Source: Oscillospiraceae bacterium
GTDB taxonomy: Bacteria > Bacillota > Clostridia > Oscillospirales > Oscillospiraceae
Assembly (NCBI GenBank): GCA_021771635.1
Contig: JAETOQ010000017.1
Location: forward strand, 1-36,834
DNA length: 36,834 nt
Direction: 5' to 3'
A program made the translations under genes and the position numbers. The notes under the pieces are model-generated. The model did no database searches. It was not told the DNA's origin and worked only from the letters and a program-made list of their open reading frames with translations. Shown piece after piece: positions 23,106 to 30,123 of the stretch (position 1 is the stretch's first letter; each line of letters starts with the position of its first letter).

Positions 23106-23819
23106 TCAACTCCCATCATCCGGGTCGGGGAAGTCTTTCCCGTTGTGCGTGGGGTCTGTCTCCCGCCCGGCCATGTAATCTTTCCACCGTTGGTCGTATG
23201 CGGGGGCAAGCCTGAATCCAGCATCGTGGCTCCTCTGGTAATACTCGCCGAAGCTGCCCTCGTCGAACAGGCTCATCTGCCGGGGCTCCAGGGCCTCATT
23301 CTCCTCAATGAAGAAGTCCAGCCTTGTCTTACCCTGCTGCTTTCCCCGGTAGGTATGGACATCGAACACATACGCCGGAACACGGAAGTTCGGTTCCTCG
23401 CGCATGAGCCGCTCAACTTCGGAGCTGTCGATCAGGTCGATGACCTCTCCCTCGGTCAACCTCCGGTTCCCCCACAGGTAGTTGCAGGCGACGTAATCGG
23501 CGTCCCGGTTCTTCCGGGCCATACACAGCAGAATCACGGCTTTTGCCAAAAACACCATGTTGGCCTTGTCTGCCGGCTTCTTCCCGTTCAGCCGTTCATC
23601 TGCCTGGGCCAGCGCCATGATCTCCCTGGTCATGATGCCGTAGCAGTCCTCAGCCGAAACGGTCAGGAGCCTATTCCATAGCAGCGTTCGGTATCCTGGA
23701 TACAGCTCGGCCGCCGCATACGCCGCATGGGGGATGTCGCACCGCCGTATCGCTTTCTGGATCATTGACGACATCTCGAACATACTGTACCCATTTTTAG
23801 TTCTCGGATTTCCAGCCAT
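23106..23819 (-). CDS. Stand-alone MgsA/RarA C-terminal-like protein
   Basis: 237 residues from ATG 23819, with GGAGG seven bases upstream. Residues ~10-115 (SMIQKAIRRCDIPHAAYAAA, NRLLTVSAEDCYGIM, MVFLAKAVILLCMARKNRDA) match the helical C-terminal domain of MgsA/RarA/WRNIP1 clamp-loader-like ATPases, with the characteristic S-A/S-E-D and LAKAV...L motifs. The AAA+ ATPase domain itself is missing. The rest (YVFDVHTYRGKQQGKTRLDF, FFIEENEALEPRQMSLFDEG) is unassigned; QMSLFD resembles a sliding-clamp-binding peptide (Q-x-x-L-F). It has its own strong promoter and is followed by the GNAT gene. A role in replication forks or repair is inferred. Confidence 0.7.
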   Translation of the reverse strand: MAGNPRTKNGYSMFEMSSMIQKAIRRCDIPHAAYAAAELYPGYRTLLWNRLLTVSAEDCYGIMTREIMALAQADERLNGKKPADKANMVFLAKAVILLCMARKNRDADYVACNYLWGNRRLTEGEVIDLIDSSEVERLMREEPNFRVPAYVFDVHTYRGKQQGKTRLDFFIEENEALEPRQMSLFDEGSFGEYYQRSHDAGFRLAPAYDQRWKDYMAGRETDPTHNGKDFPDPDDGS

Positions 23820-23864
23820 TTTTTATCCTCCTTTTTCATGGCATTGCATGGATTTCCTAACTAT

Positions 23865-23894
23865 ATTATAACTTTTTGGGTACTTATACGTCAA
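23865..23894 (-). promoter_or_regulatory. Strong promoter for MgsA-like and GNAT genes
   Basis: TTGACG (23894-23889), an 18-base spacer and a perfect TATAAT (23870-23865) on the minus strand, in a short AT-rich gap right after the PLP decarboxylase stop. It shares TTGACGTA-AAGTA-CCC with the promoter at 22580. It should drive the MgsA-like and acetyltransferase genes independently of the modification cassette. Confidence 0.8.
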
Positions 23895-23902
23895 TTACGC
23901 CG

Positions 23903-25117
23903 TCACGTTTGTTGCAAGTATTTTCCGAACATATCGCCAAAACATTCCGGCTCCCGCAGGCACTCTTTCGTCCTGGAGTCATACACGCCGAGCCTCGGGG
24001 TGATGAACTGCCGGGAGGTCACGAGAGAGTAGGCGCCGATGTTTTCAAACACGATGGTGTCGCCAACGGCCAGCACTCCGCAGTAGTCTCTCACCAGCAC
24101 ATCAATCTCCGTGCAGGTGGTTCCTACCAGATCGGCATTAAGCAGGCCGACCGGCTGGCCGGTTCCTGTCCGTATGATGCGGAAGGGCTTGCGTATCCTG
24201 TTGGCGTCGCAGTTATAGTCGAAGGCCGTGGCGGCGCCGTTGATGTCGAGCTGGACATACTGCTTGCCTCTGATCTCTTTGATGCCGACGACGTGGCTGA
24301 CACACTCCATGGCGCTGCCTACAAGGCCGATACCGGGCTCCACGATGAGCTTAACACTCTCATCCGGGAACGCCTTGGCAAAAAGGCCGCCGACCGCCTC
24401 CCCGTACTCCTGGTAGGTGTTCGGTCGGCTCTTGAACTGGGCCTTGAGCCCCTCCGGCATTTTCCCCCACATACCGCCGCCGAGGTCGATGTACCGGGCC
24501 CCGTACCGCTTCGCCAGATCTATCAGGGCCTCAGCCCTCTCCACCCAGCATCGGACATCCCTGCCGCCGTGGACGTGGCTATGGAAGCCGCCGAGCGACA
24601 CGAAACTGTTCTGGGATATGCGCTCCATGATAGCAGCAAAATCGCCCCCCTCCGGCGGGATACCGAAGCGGGACGTTGCCCAGGGCACGTCGAGGTTCAC
24701 ACGGATGCCGATGCTGATGTGGGTGGAAAGCTGCTGCGCCATCCAAGCCAGCCGCTCATACTCGGCCAGGCTGTCGATGTTCACCATCCCACCGACTGCG
24801 AGGACGGCCAGCTTGCCGTCGTCAGGAATGACGCCATTGTAGACGATCCTGCTTTCCGGGAAACCGAGGGCGCTGGCATACGAATACTCCTGGGGCGACA
24901 CCACCTCAGCGAAGCAACAGCGATCCCTGATGGCGTCGCAGGCGTCCTTCAAGTAGTTCGTCTTGAAGCTGTACGCCAGGGCGAAGTTTCCATACCTCGG
25001 CAGGAACGCCTCCAGCAGCTCGTCGATGTTCTGACCGAACCCATCCCGGTCGAACAGGTAGTGCGGATCACCGCTTGACCCGTATGGCGCCGATGTTGCG
25101 CTTCTTGTTATACACAT
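23903..25117 (-). CDS. Fold-III PLP decarboxylase (DAP decarboxylase-like)
   Basis: 404 residues from ATG 25117, eight bases after GGGGGA and 50 bases inside the end of the glycosyltransferase gene. It belongs to the alanine racemase-fold amino-acid decarboxylases (LysA, ornithine/lysine decarboxylases). ALAYSFKTNY (Lys52) supplies the PLP lysine. GFHSHVHGG, DLGGGMWG and IVEPGIGLVG bind cofactor phosphate and ring. TTCTEIDVL is the C-x-E variant of the substrate cysteine region, and FENIGAYSL closes the site. All key residues are present, so it is probably active and makes an amine from an amino acid, or acts on an amino-acyl group. A LysA role is unlikely in a phage. The ATP-grasp and glycosyltransferase neighbours suggest it supplies or trims a group for DNA modification (inference). 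Confidence 0.85.
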   Translation of the reverse strand: MCITRSATSAPYGSSGDPHYLFDRDGFGQNIDELLEAFLPRYGNFALAYSFKTNYLKDACDAIRDRCCFAEVVSPQEYSYASALGFPESRIVYNGVIPDDGKLAVLAVGGMVNIDSLAEYERLAWMAQQLSTHISIGIRVNLDVPWATSRFGIPPEGGDFAAIMERISQNSFVSLGGFHSHVHGGRDVRCWVERAEALIDLAKRYGARYIDLGGGMWGKMPEGLKAQFKSRPNTYQEYGEAVGGLFAKAFPDESVKLIVEPGIGLVGSAMECVSHVVGIKEIRGKQYVQLDINGAATAFDYNCDANRIRKPFRIIRTGTGQPVGLLNADLVGTTCTEIDVLVRDYCGVLAVGDTIVFENIGAYSLVTSRQFITPRLGVYDSRTKECLREPECFGDMFGKYLQQT

Positions 25118-25790
25118 AATACTTCCCCCATTTATTCCGCATAGCCTCCGTGAACTCCAGAAATGCCCGCCGGTCGTTTTTGGCTCCATCGTTCTTGTCC
25201 ATGAACGCCTTGACGCACAGGTACTTCGGCTGGAGGATGATGCGGTTATACATCAGTTCTTGCAGAGCCATGTCCACATCGGACGGAGTGAGCTCGCCCC
25301 GTGTGTAGGTGGCTCTCAGCTTCTTCTTGTTCACCCAGCGGATATGCCCAGGCATCCCCTTGAACTGGAACTCCCGGTCATACGCATACGGTGCCAGGGT
25401 CGGCTGGTCGAAGGCCAGCCCGAGGTCGAGGTCAAACAGGAGCTGGGCAATCCGCTCAACCTCGCTCGTGATCTTCTCCACGTCGGGGCTTCCATCAGGC
25501 AGCTCCAAGTAGGTCGTATCGCCCATTCGGTAGACGAACTTCTCGATGTCATCGTCAGCGATGAAAATGACATCCTCCGGGGTGTTGTTGATTATCCAGT
25601 ACAGGGTGGACATGAAATTCCACGCCTCGCCCTTCGGGATCGCCAGTATGTCGTCAACGCCGGCCGCCCGGTAGAGGTCGGCTTCCTCCTCCCGGACGAC
25701 ATAGGTGCAATATTCAAACAGGTGCTTGGTCATGATGGCGTTGGAGCGTTTGTACGACATACAGTAGATGTTAAACGTACTCGCACTCAT
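25068..25790 (-). CDS. GT-A glycosyltransferase-like protein, TAGT-like
   Basis: 240 residues from ATG 25790, eight bases after GAGGA and overlapping the ATP-grasp gene by 20 bases. Its features are FNIYCMSYKRSNAIMTKHLF, then TYVVREEEADLYRAAGVDDI, and DVIFIADDDIEKF with the metal-binding acidic cluster at residues 79-81. This is the pattern of GT-A-fold transferases. The Y-K-R start, VVRE...Y and IADDD motifs resemble the TET-associated glycosyltransferase (TAGT) family described in phages that glycosylate modified bases. No TET/JBP dioxygenase is in this window, so the accepted base, if DNA is the target, must come from elsewhere. The protein may use UDP-sugars; a phage UDP-galactopyranose mutase is encoded 5.6 kb upstream. 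Family call moderate, function inferred. Confidence 0.65.
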   Translation of the reverse strand: MSASTFNIYCMSYKRSNAIMTKHLFEYCTYVVREEEADLYRAAGVDDILAIPKGEAWNFMSTLYWIINNTPEDVIFIADDDIEKFVYRMGDTTYLELPDGSPDVEKITSEVERIAQLLFDLDLGLAFDQPTLAPYAYDREFQFKGMPGHIRWVNKKKLRATYTRGELTPSDVDMALQELMYNRIILQPKYLCVKAFMDKNDGAKNDRRAFLEFTEAMRNKWGKYYVYNKKRNIGAIRVKR

Positions 25791-26793
25791 AATACTTCCT
25801 CATCTTCAGACCATACCGCACGTTGATGTCGTAGCCGGTGATGTCATAGCCGAGGAGCTGCTTGCACCGCAGATACGGAAGGTTCAGGCCGGCCGCCGCC
25901 ACGAACGGGAGTGAAGCACTCAGCCGGGGGTTGACCTCCAGCAGCTTCACCCGGCCATCCTTCCCGAGCATGAAGTCGAAACAGGCGTTTCCGTCGATGC
26001 CAAGCTCAGAGCAGACGGTCTCGGCAATCTCGTAGGCGGTAGCGTTCTTCTGGATTTCTCCGAGCATCACGCTCCCGTAGTCCATCTCCAGGCCGACGAA
26101 GCCGCACCTATGGAGAACCTTGCCGGAGGCCGAGAGGGTGCAGACGCTGTAATCGTGCCCAGCGATGTACTCAGACAGGATGATGTCGCCGGCGTAGTTA
26201 TCGGCCAGCTCCTTCAGCATATCCAAGGTGACGAACCCGGCCACGCCGCACTTGTTCCTGAGCCTGATGTCCAGGCCCAGCTTCTCGTCCACAACAGAGA
26301 ACCCGTTCCCACCGCAGCTCTCCGGGAGCTTGCAGCAGAAACGGGTGTCAGGATAGCCAATCTCCCGAGCGAACTCATCCACGCCGTCGGCGCCCAAGAT
26401 CACTCTCTGGAGGGGCATATACTTGGCGAACCGCTCATACATGGCAATCTTGTTGTTCGCCACAGCCAGAGACTCCGGGGACGACACAGACACAGCCGTA
26501 CCGATTTCGGCGAAGCGGTGTGCGTTGGCGGCCATGATGGGGAGCTCGGTCGTGACGAACGGGAGAATCACATCCACGTTCATCTCATCGCAGATTGCCA
26601 GCATCTCCGGGATGTAGTCGGGATCGTCGCTCCTCGGGACAACGAAGGTATTCCCGCAGCCAGTCCCAAGCAGGTGGTTGGCGTTGCAGTCAGTCCCAAT
26701 CGTCCGTATCTCCTCGTGCTCGTAGTTATCGTGCAGGCACCGTTCAATGCCCTGGAAATGGTTGTTGCACCCGGTAATCAATACTGTCATCAT
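25771..26793 (-). CDS. ATP-grasp ligase (CarB-like)
   Basis: 340 residues from ATG 26793 (or the next codon, 26790), behind GGAGGGGG, 16 bases after the ParB-like stop. It begins MMTVLITGCNNHFQGIERCL, a Rossmann-like pre-ATP-grasp domain. NKIAMYERFAKY, RFCCKLPESCGGNGFSVV (the ATP-binding lysine and glycine loop) and IILSEYIAGHDYSV follow, then CFDFMLGKDGRVKLLEVNPR with the Mg-binding E...E-x-N-x-R. All core residues are there. Such enzymes form an amide or ester-type bond between a carboxylate and an amine, thiol or alcohol through an acyl phosphate. Here it is coupled to a glycosyltransferase and a PLP decarboxylase. An amino-acid ligase acting on a modified base or sugar is the most attractive reading (inference). 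Confidence 0.85.
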   Translation of the reverse strand: MMTVLITGCNNHFQGIERCLHDNYEHEEIRTIGTDCNANHLLGTGCGNTFVVPRSDDPDYIPEMLAICDEMNVDVILPFVTTELPIMAANAHRFAEIGTAVSVSSPESLAVANNKIAMYERFAKYMPLQRVILGADGVDEFAREIGYPDTRFCCKLPESCGGNGFSVVDEKLGLDIRLRNKCGVAGFVTLDMLKELADNYAGDIILSEYIAGHDYSVCTLSASGKVLHRCGFVGLEMDYGSVMLGEIQKNATAYEIAETVCSELGIDGNACFDFMLGKDGRVKLLEVNPRLSASLPFVAAAGLNLPYLRCKQLLGYDITGYDINVRYGLKMRKYYECEYV

Positions 26794-26809
26794 GTTCTGA
26801 CCCCCTCCA

Positions 26810-27424
26810 TCACAGGTCGTAGTTCTTCTTGCCGTCCTCCGGCTTCTTGACAATCTGGGCCTTCATGTCGTCGTACCAGACGGCCCGTGCCCGGATTTTC
26901 CTCTTCTTGGCGACCAGCACCTTGGCGTCGTCGATGCCCAGCGCCCTGGTCAACTGCAAGTAGTCGATTTCGTTCCGGCAGACGATCATCACATAGTCGT
27001 ACTTCTCGTACCTCATAAGCTCCATCATCTTGATGTTCCGCTCCTGCGGGCTCTCGGCAGCGGGGTCGATGCCGAAGCTCATGTTCAGGTCTGCCGTCCA
27101 GTCGGCAAGCAGGTCTAAATCCCACTCGCCTGCGTGGGTGTTGTCCTTAATGTTGATGGCCCGGAGCTCAGCCTCGGTGTAGCCGATAAGCCTCTTGCAG
27201 TCGAGCATGGTGTCGGGGCCATACCTTCGCAGAACAGCCTTGAGCCTTTGATTCCCACCGATGATGTTGTCATGCTCATCAATCAGGTAAATCCCGAAGT
27301 CCCCGAGCATTTCAAGGCTGTCGGCGAGTTCATCCAGCTTCTTCTTGCTGATCTTCCTCGGGTTCCCAAAGCCGGTCTTCAGGTCTCCGGCCCTCATTTT
27401 GCATACCTCTGTACGCTTCTCCAT
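26810..27424 (-). CDS. ParB-like N-terminal domain protein
   Basis: 204 residues from ATG 27424, with AAGAGG eight bases upstream; GTG 27433 is less well placed. The first ~110 residues are a ParB/Srx-type domain: NPRKISKKKLDELADSLEML, then IIGGNQRLKA (residues 54-63, the GG-x-(Q/R)-R nucleotide loop) and YTEAELRAINIKDNTHAGEW. The C-terminal part is basic (VLVAKKRKIRARAVWYDDMK) and unassigned. It lacks the DNA-binding and dimer domains of true partition proteins, so plasmid-like partition is unlikely. ParB-like domains are often found beside phage DNA methylation or hypermodification genes and may bind CTP or cut/handle DNA. It is the first gene of the four-gene cassette. Confidence 0.85.
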   Translation of the reverse strand: MEKRTEVCKMRAGDLKTGFGNPRKISKKKLDELADSLEMLGDFGIYLIDEHDNIIGGNQRLKAVLRRYGPDTMLDCKRLIGYTEAELRAINIKDNTHAGEWDLDLLADWTADLNMSFGIDPAAESPQERNIKMMELMRYEKYDYVMIVCRNEIDYLQLTRALGIDDAKVLVAKKRKIRARAVWYDDMKAQIVKKPEDGKKNYDL

Positions 27425-27464
27425 TGGCCGCACCTCTTTTCATAGTCTGTTAGGCTATCTTCGA

Positions 27465-27493
27465 TTGCCTTACGGCGTATCTTCTGGTATAAT
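27465..27493 (+). promoter_or_regulatory. Promoter of the divergent nuclease-like gene
   Basis: TTGCCT (27465-27470), 17 bases, TATAAT (27488-27493) on the plus strand, about 30 bases before the start of the rightward gene, which has AAGGA upstream of its ATG. This is a near-ideal sigma-A-type promoter, unlike the neighbouring genes that belong to long leftward units, so the gene is probably expressed in the lysogen. Confidence 0.8.
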
Positions 27494-27523
27494 CTGTTAC
27501 ATTCTGATAAGGACGGTGATACT

Positions 27524-28683
27524 ATGGAAAACAAACTGTTCTTCGTGTCGAATGGAGCTGCTCTGGAAATGAGCGAACAATCATACGAGGCGGAGAGCTA
27601 CCTCCAAAAAATCGTCGAGGACAATCCGCATCTACTGGCAAGGGCTTGGGGCGACAACGATTGCAGGCTGTTCCTGATTAAGCGGGAACTGGAGATTCTG
27701 GAATCAGAAGACGGCTCCAACTCCTATTCCCTGGATCACCTTCTGGTGGGTGAGGATGGTGTGCCGGTTCTCGTCGAGGTCAAGCGGAGCACCGACACCA
27801 GGATCAGGCGGGAGGTCATCGGGCAGATGTGCGACTACGCCTGCCGGGCCTGCACCTGGAAGGTGGACAAGCTGCGGGAGCTATTCATGGAGAACAACTC
27901 CAGCGAGGTCGCCGACGAGTTCGACAACGACGAGTTCTGGGGGCAGGTGGCAACTAACCTGAAGGCCGAGCATCTACGTCTGGTCTTTGTGGCAGACAAA
28001 ATCCCGGACACACTGCGGGTACTCATAGAGTTTCTTGACCGCAACATGGACGGGATCGAGGTCTACGGCGTCGAGGTCAGGCAGTACAAAACATCTGACG
28101 CCCTTCTTCTCTCGTCGAGCGTCATAGGCAACAGCCTCCTCGACAGCAAAAAGACGGGCCAGCCGGCCCAGCGAAGTTACCGGACATGGAGCGATGCAGA
28201 TTTCACGGACTATCTGCGGGAACACGGTCTCGGTGAGGTGGCCCCGGTCGTAGACGAAATTCGGAGCTTCTCAAAGGGCCTCGGCCTAACCTGCTACTCG
28301 GGCCGAGGTGGGAGCTGCCCGTCCTACGGCGTTCGGATGGGCGGCCAACGGCTCTTTACGGTAAGCTCGTGGTGGAAGAAGTCTGTCGGCTTTCTCTGCG
28401 AGGTTGACTTCTTCATTCCCTACGTCCTTCCTTCCCTCGGGAGCGAGTGGGACGAGGACAAGCTCAGGGCCTTCCTGACGGACTTACCAAATCGGAAGGG
28501 AGCCGACGGCAAGGACTATGCCTGGAACTCGCCCAGGACGCAGTACATTGACATTCACGCTTTCCTCGACGCTACCAACATGGAAGCCTTCAAACAAATC
28601 GTCAAAGACCTATGCAAAGCCCTCAAAGAATCGAATAGTCATAATATACAACAACAGCTTACCCCCCCCCCCCCCGAATTTAG
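27524..28683 (+). CDS. PD-(D/E)xK nuclease-like protein with poly-C tract
   Basis: The only rightward gene in the leftward part of the phage, with its own promoter. Near the N-terminus, SLDHLLVGEDGVPVLVEVKR gives D71, E85 and K87, followed by Q101 in REVIGQMCDYA. This is a PD-(D/E)xK nuclease core as in NucS/DUF91-like proteins. The C-terminal ~170 residues (WWKKSVGFLCEVDFFIPYVL and more) are unassigned. Fourteen C at 28662-28675 lie just before the expected end. In the sequence as given the frame runs on to 29356, straight through a strong terminator and antisense to the late regulator, which cannot be natural. One extra C gives a 386-residue protein stopping at TAG 28681-28683, which I take as the intended gene. 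Such an isolated, lysogen-expressed nuclease is a good defence candidate. Confidence 0.7.
28662..28675. repeat. Run of 14 C, possible phase-variable tract
   Basis: Fourteen consecutive C inside the 3' end of the nuclease-like gene. With 14 the frame reads through to 29356. With 15 it stops at 28681-28683. With 13 it stops at about 28790. Such long homopolymers slip during replication and are a classic cause of phase variation; they are also a common sequencing error. Confidence 0.9.
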
Positions 28684-28714
28684 CACTATTGACGAAACAC
28701 ACAATTCAGGAGAC

Positions 28715-28753
28715 AAAAAGAACGCACTGGCGTTTCTGCCGTGCGTTCTTTTT
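28715..28753. terminator. Bidirectional terminator between converging genes
   Basis: AAAAAGAACGCAC and GTGCGTTCTTTTT form 13 perfect pairs around a 13-base loop that has an inner GGC/GCC pairing. It has T-runs in both directions. It sits between the nuclease-like gene (rightward) and the late regulator (leftward) and can end both transcripts. Confidence 0.95.
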
Positions 28754-28810
28754 CGCTCTACACTTTACCATATCGGTAACTGGCCTGTAAATGGCGACTT
28801 TTTGGCGCAG

Positions 28811-29377
28811 TCACTCGATGTAGCCAAAAATCATGGCGCTCAACTGCTGGATAGCTGCTCTTTGGTCTTTGTAAATCGTGCTGACATCAACGTGCTCTTC
28901 GTCGGCGATTTCCTGGGCGGTCATCTGCTGATCCTCTTCGACGAGGTACATCTTCTCGATGACCCGGTATCTCCGGGCCTCCTCCGGCTTTCTGGAGTTC
29001 TCACAGCGGGCTTTGAAGTAGCCCAGCATCCAGTCAATGTGGTGGACGAGGATGCGGGTGCGGGCCACGCTGTCCCGGACGCTCTCGGCTACCACCGGCT
29101 TGCTCCCACAATCCATCAAGTCCAGCAGCGAATCGAAGTCCATATCGTCTTCCACCTGGGCGGCATCGTAGACGGCGCTCTCGCTGTGGACGACGAACGC
29201 CCGATACCGCTCAAGCAGGAGCTTTGTGTTGTGGAGCCGCCGGTCTTTCGCCTCCTTCCGGTGCTTCTCCACAGCCTTCTGGTACTTCTCTATGGCGACC
29301 TGGGATGCTATCCCGATAATCTCCCGGCGCTGATCGGCGGCGATGCTGGTGGTTGACTGCTTGCCCTTTTTGCTCAT
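28811..29377 (-). CDS. ArpU/sigma-like late transcription regulator
   Basis: 188 residues from ATG 29377, with AAGGAGG eight bases upstream. It has a long helical body (EKYQKAVEKHRKEAKDRRLH, RTRILVHHIDWMLGYFKARC) and a C-terminal helix-turn-helix like sigma region 4: MTAQEIADEEHVDVSTIYKD. This is the form of ArpU/RinA-type regulators that switch on phage late genes. It is the last gene of the early unit and ends at a strong terminator, as expected. Likely targets are the related promoters near 22565 and 23880. The ribosome-site region lies next to a rightward promoter for a putative small RNA. Confidence 0.75.
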   Translation of the reverse strand: MSKKGKQSTTSIAADQRREIIGIASQVAIEKYQKAVEKHRKEAKDRRLHNTKLLLERYRAFVVHSESAVYDAAQVEDDMDFDSLLDLMDCGSKPVVAESVRDSVARTRILVHHIDWMLGYFKARCENSRKPEEARRYRVIEKMYLVEEDQQMTAQEIADEEHVDVSTIYKDQRAAIQQLSAMIFGYIE

Positions 29378-29390
29378 GCCCTTTACCTCC

Positions 29391-29418
29391 TTGACTTTTC
29401 GAGCGAATATGCTACAAT
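29391..29418 (+). promoter_or_regulatory. Rightward promoter within the regulator leader
   Basis: TTGACT (29391-29396), 16 bases, TACAAT (29413-29418), with TGC just before the -10 (extended -10). It points away from the late regulator and towards a hairpin with a T-run about 50 bases on, with no rightward gene in between. Confidence 0.55.
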
Positions 29419-29424
29419 GATGGT

Positions 29425-29478
29425 GCGATCAGGTAGCGGCTTCAACTCTTTCGGGAGGCGGGGCTGCTATTCTTTTTC
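29425..29478 (+). ncRNA. Putative small RNA
   Basis: From the promoter at 29391-29418 a transcript of roughly 50 bases would end in AGCGGCTTC (29435-29443) paired with GGGGCTGCT (29460-29468, with G-U pairs) followed by ATTCTTTTTCT. The loop holds CTCTTTCGGGAG. The tail overlaps the 3' end of the leftward gene at 29467, so the RNA would be antisense to the spacer in front of the late regulator. This is a sequence-only prediction. Confidence 0.4.
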
Positions 29479-30123
29479 TGCTTCGGAGTCTCTACCAACA
29501 AATCCAGCCAGTTTCTCCACCATCTCATCGCCGACTCTTTCATTGAGCCCAGGCATCTCCAGAAGGGCGTGAACCTGAAATTCCAGGATAGCGTGGGTCA
29601 AGGGTGCATCCACATCCATGCTCAAGGCGGCATCTCCAAGCGGGGCCTTGTAGTCAAGTAGCAAACTGGCAACAAACAAATCAAACGGTATTCCAATATC
29701 CCTGCGATTCATCTTCTTGACAACCTGTTCATAGTCCCGGTTGCAGAGATTACACAACTCCTGGAGAGTAGCGCCGCACATCTCCCAGGAGCGCAGTTCA
29801 CGGCACAACTCATGGCCGACGTTCGCAAGCTCGTTCTTGGCCTGCTGATACTCAAGGCGGAGCTGCTCCATCCGGCTCCGATCTTCCTCGAAAGCGGCGT
29901 CATCCTCCTGATCCCTCAGCCTGCTTGAGCGCATAGCGGCGTCAAACGCTTCCTCGGCAGCTATACACCGGTTTACGGCCATTCTCGCTCGGAGCCTGCT
30001 GAAGACAATCATCGTCCCAACGGCTTTCTTTGCCAGCTCGTCCTCTCCACCAATCAGGTATCCTATCGCCAGGGCGTTGTAGGCTTTGGCTTTCTTGAGG
30101 TACAGCCTATCTTTCCTTCCCAT
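29467..30123 (-). CDS. Unknown early helical protein
   Basis: 218 residues from ATG 30123, nine bases after GGAG and 17 bases inside the end of the previous gene. It starts MGRKDRLYLKKAKAYNALAI and is almost all helix, with charged coiled-coil-like stretches (RMEQLRLEYQQAKNELANVG), three cysteines around LQELCNLCNRDYEQVVKKM, and an acidic end. The track of codons further upstream in this frame is antisense to nothing real and is left out. No family is recognised. Its place between the helicase loader and late regulator suggests a replication or regulatory helper. Confidence 0.65.
   Translation of the reverse strand: MGRKDRLYLKKAKAYNALAIGYLIGGEDELAKKAVGTMIVFSRLRARMAVNRCIAAEEAFDAAMRSSRLRDQEDDAAFEEDRSRMEQLRLEYQQAKNELANVGHELCRELRSWEMCGATLQELCNLCNRDYEQVVKKMNRRDIGIPFDLFVASLLLDYKAPLGDAALSMDVDAPLTHAILEFQVHALLEMPGLNERVGDEMVEKLAGFVGRDSEAEKE

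Noticed and set aside
26810-27424. ParB-like gene as a true partition system
   Set aside because: No ParA, no helix-turn-helix or dimer domain and no centromere-like repeats; it is tied to the cassette instead.
28518-28790. Second frame over the end of the nuclease gene
   Set aside because: It would be reached only with 13 C and its first part is out of frame with the real gene; no independent start.
28684-29356. C-terminal extension of the nuclease-like gene
   Set aside because: It runs through a perfect terminator and is antisense to the ArpU-like gene; it exists only because of the C-tract length.
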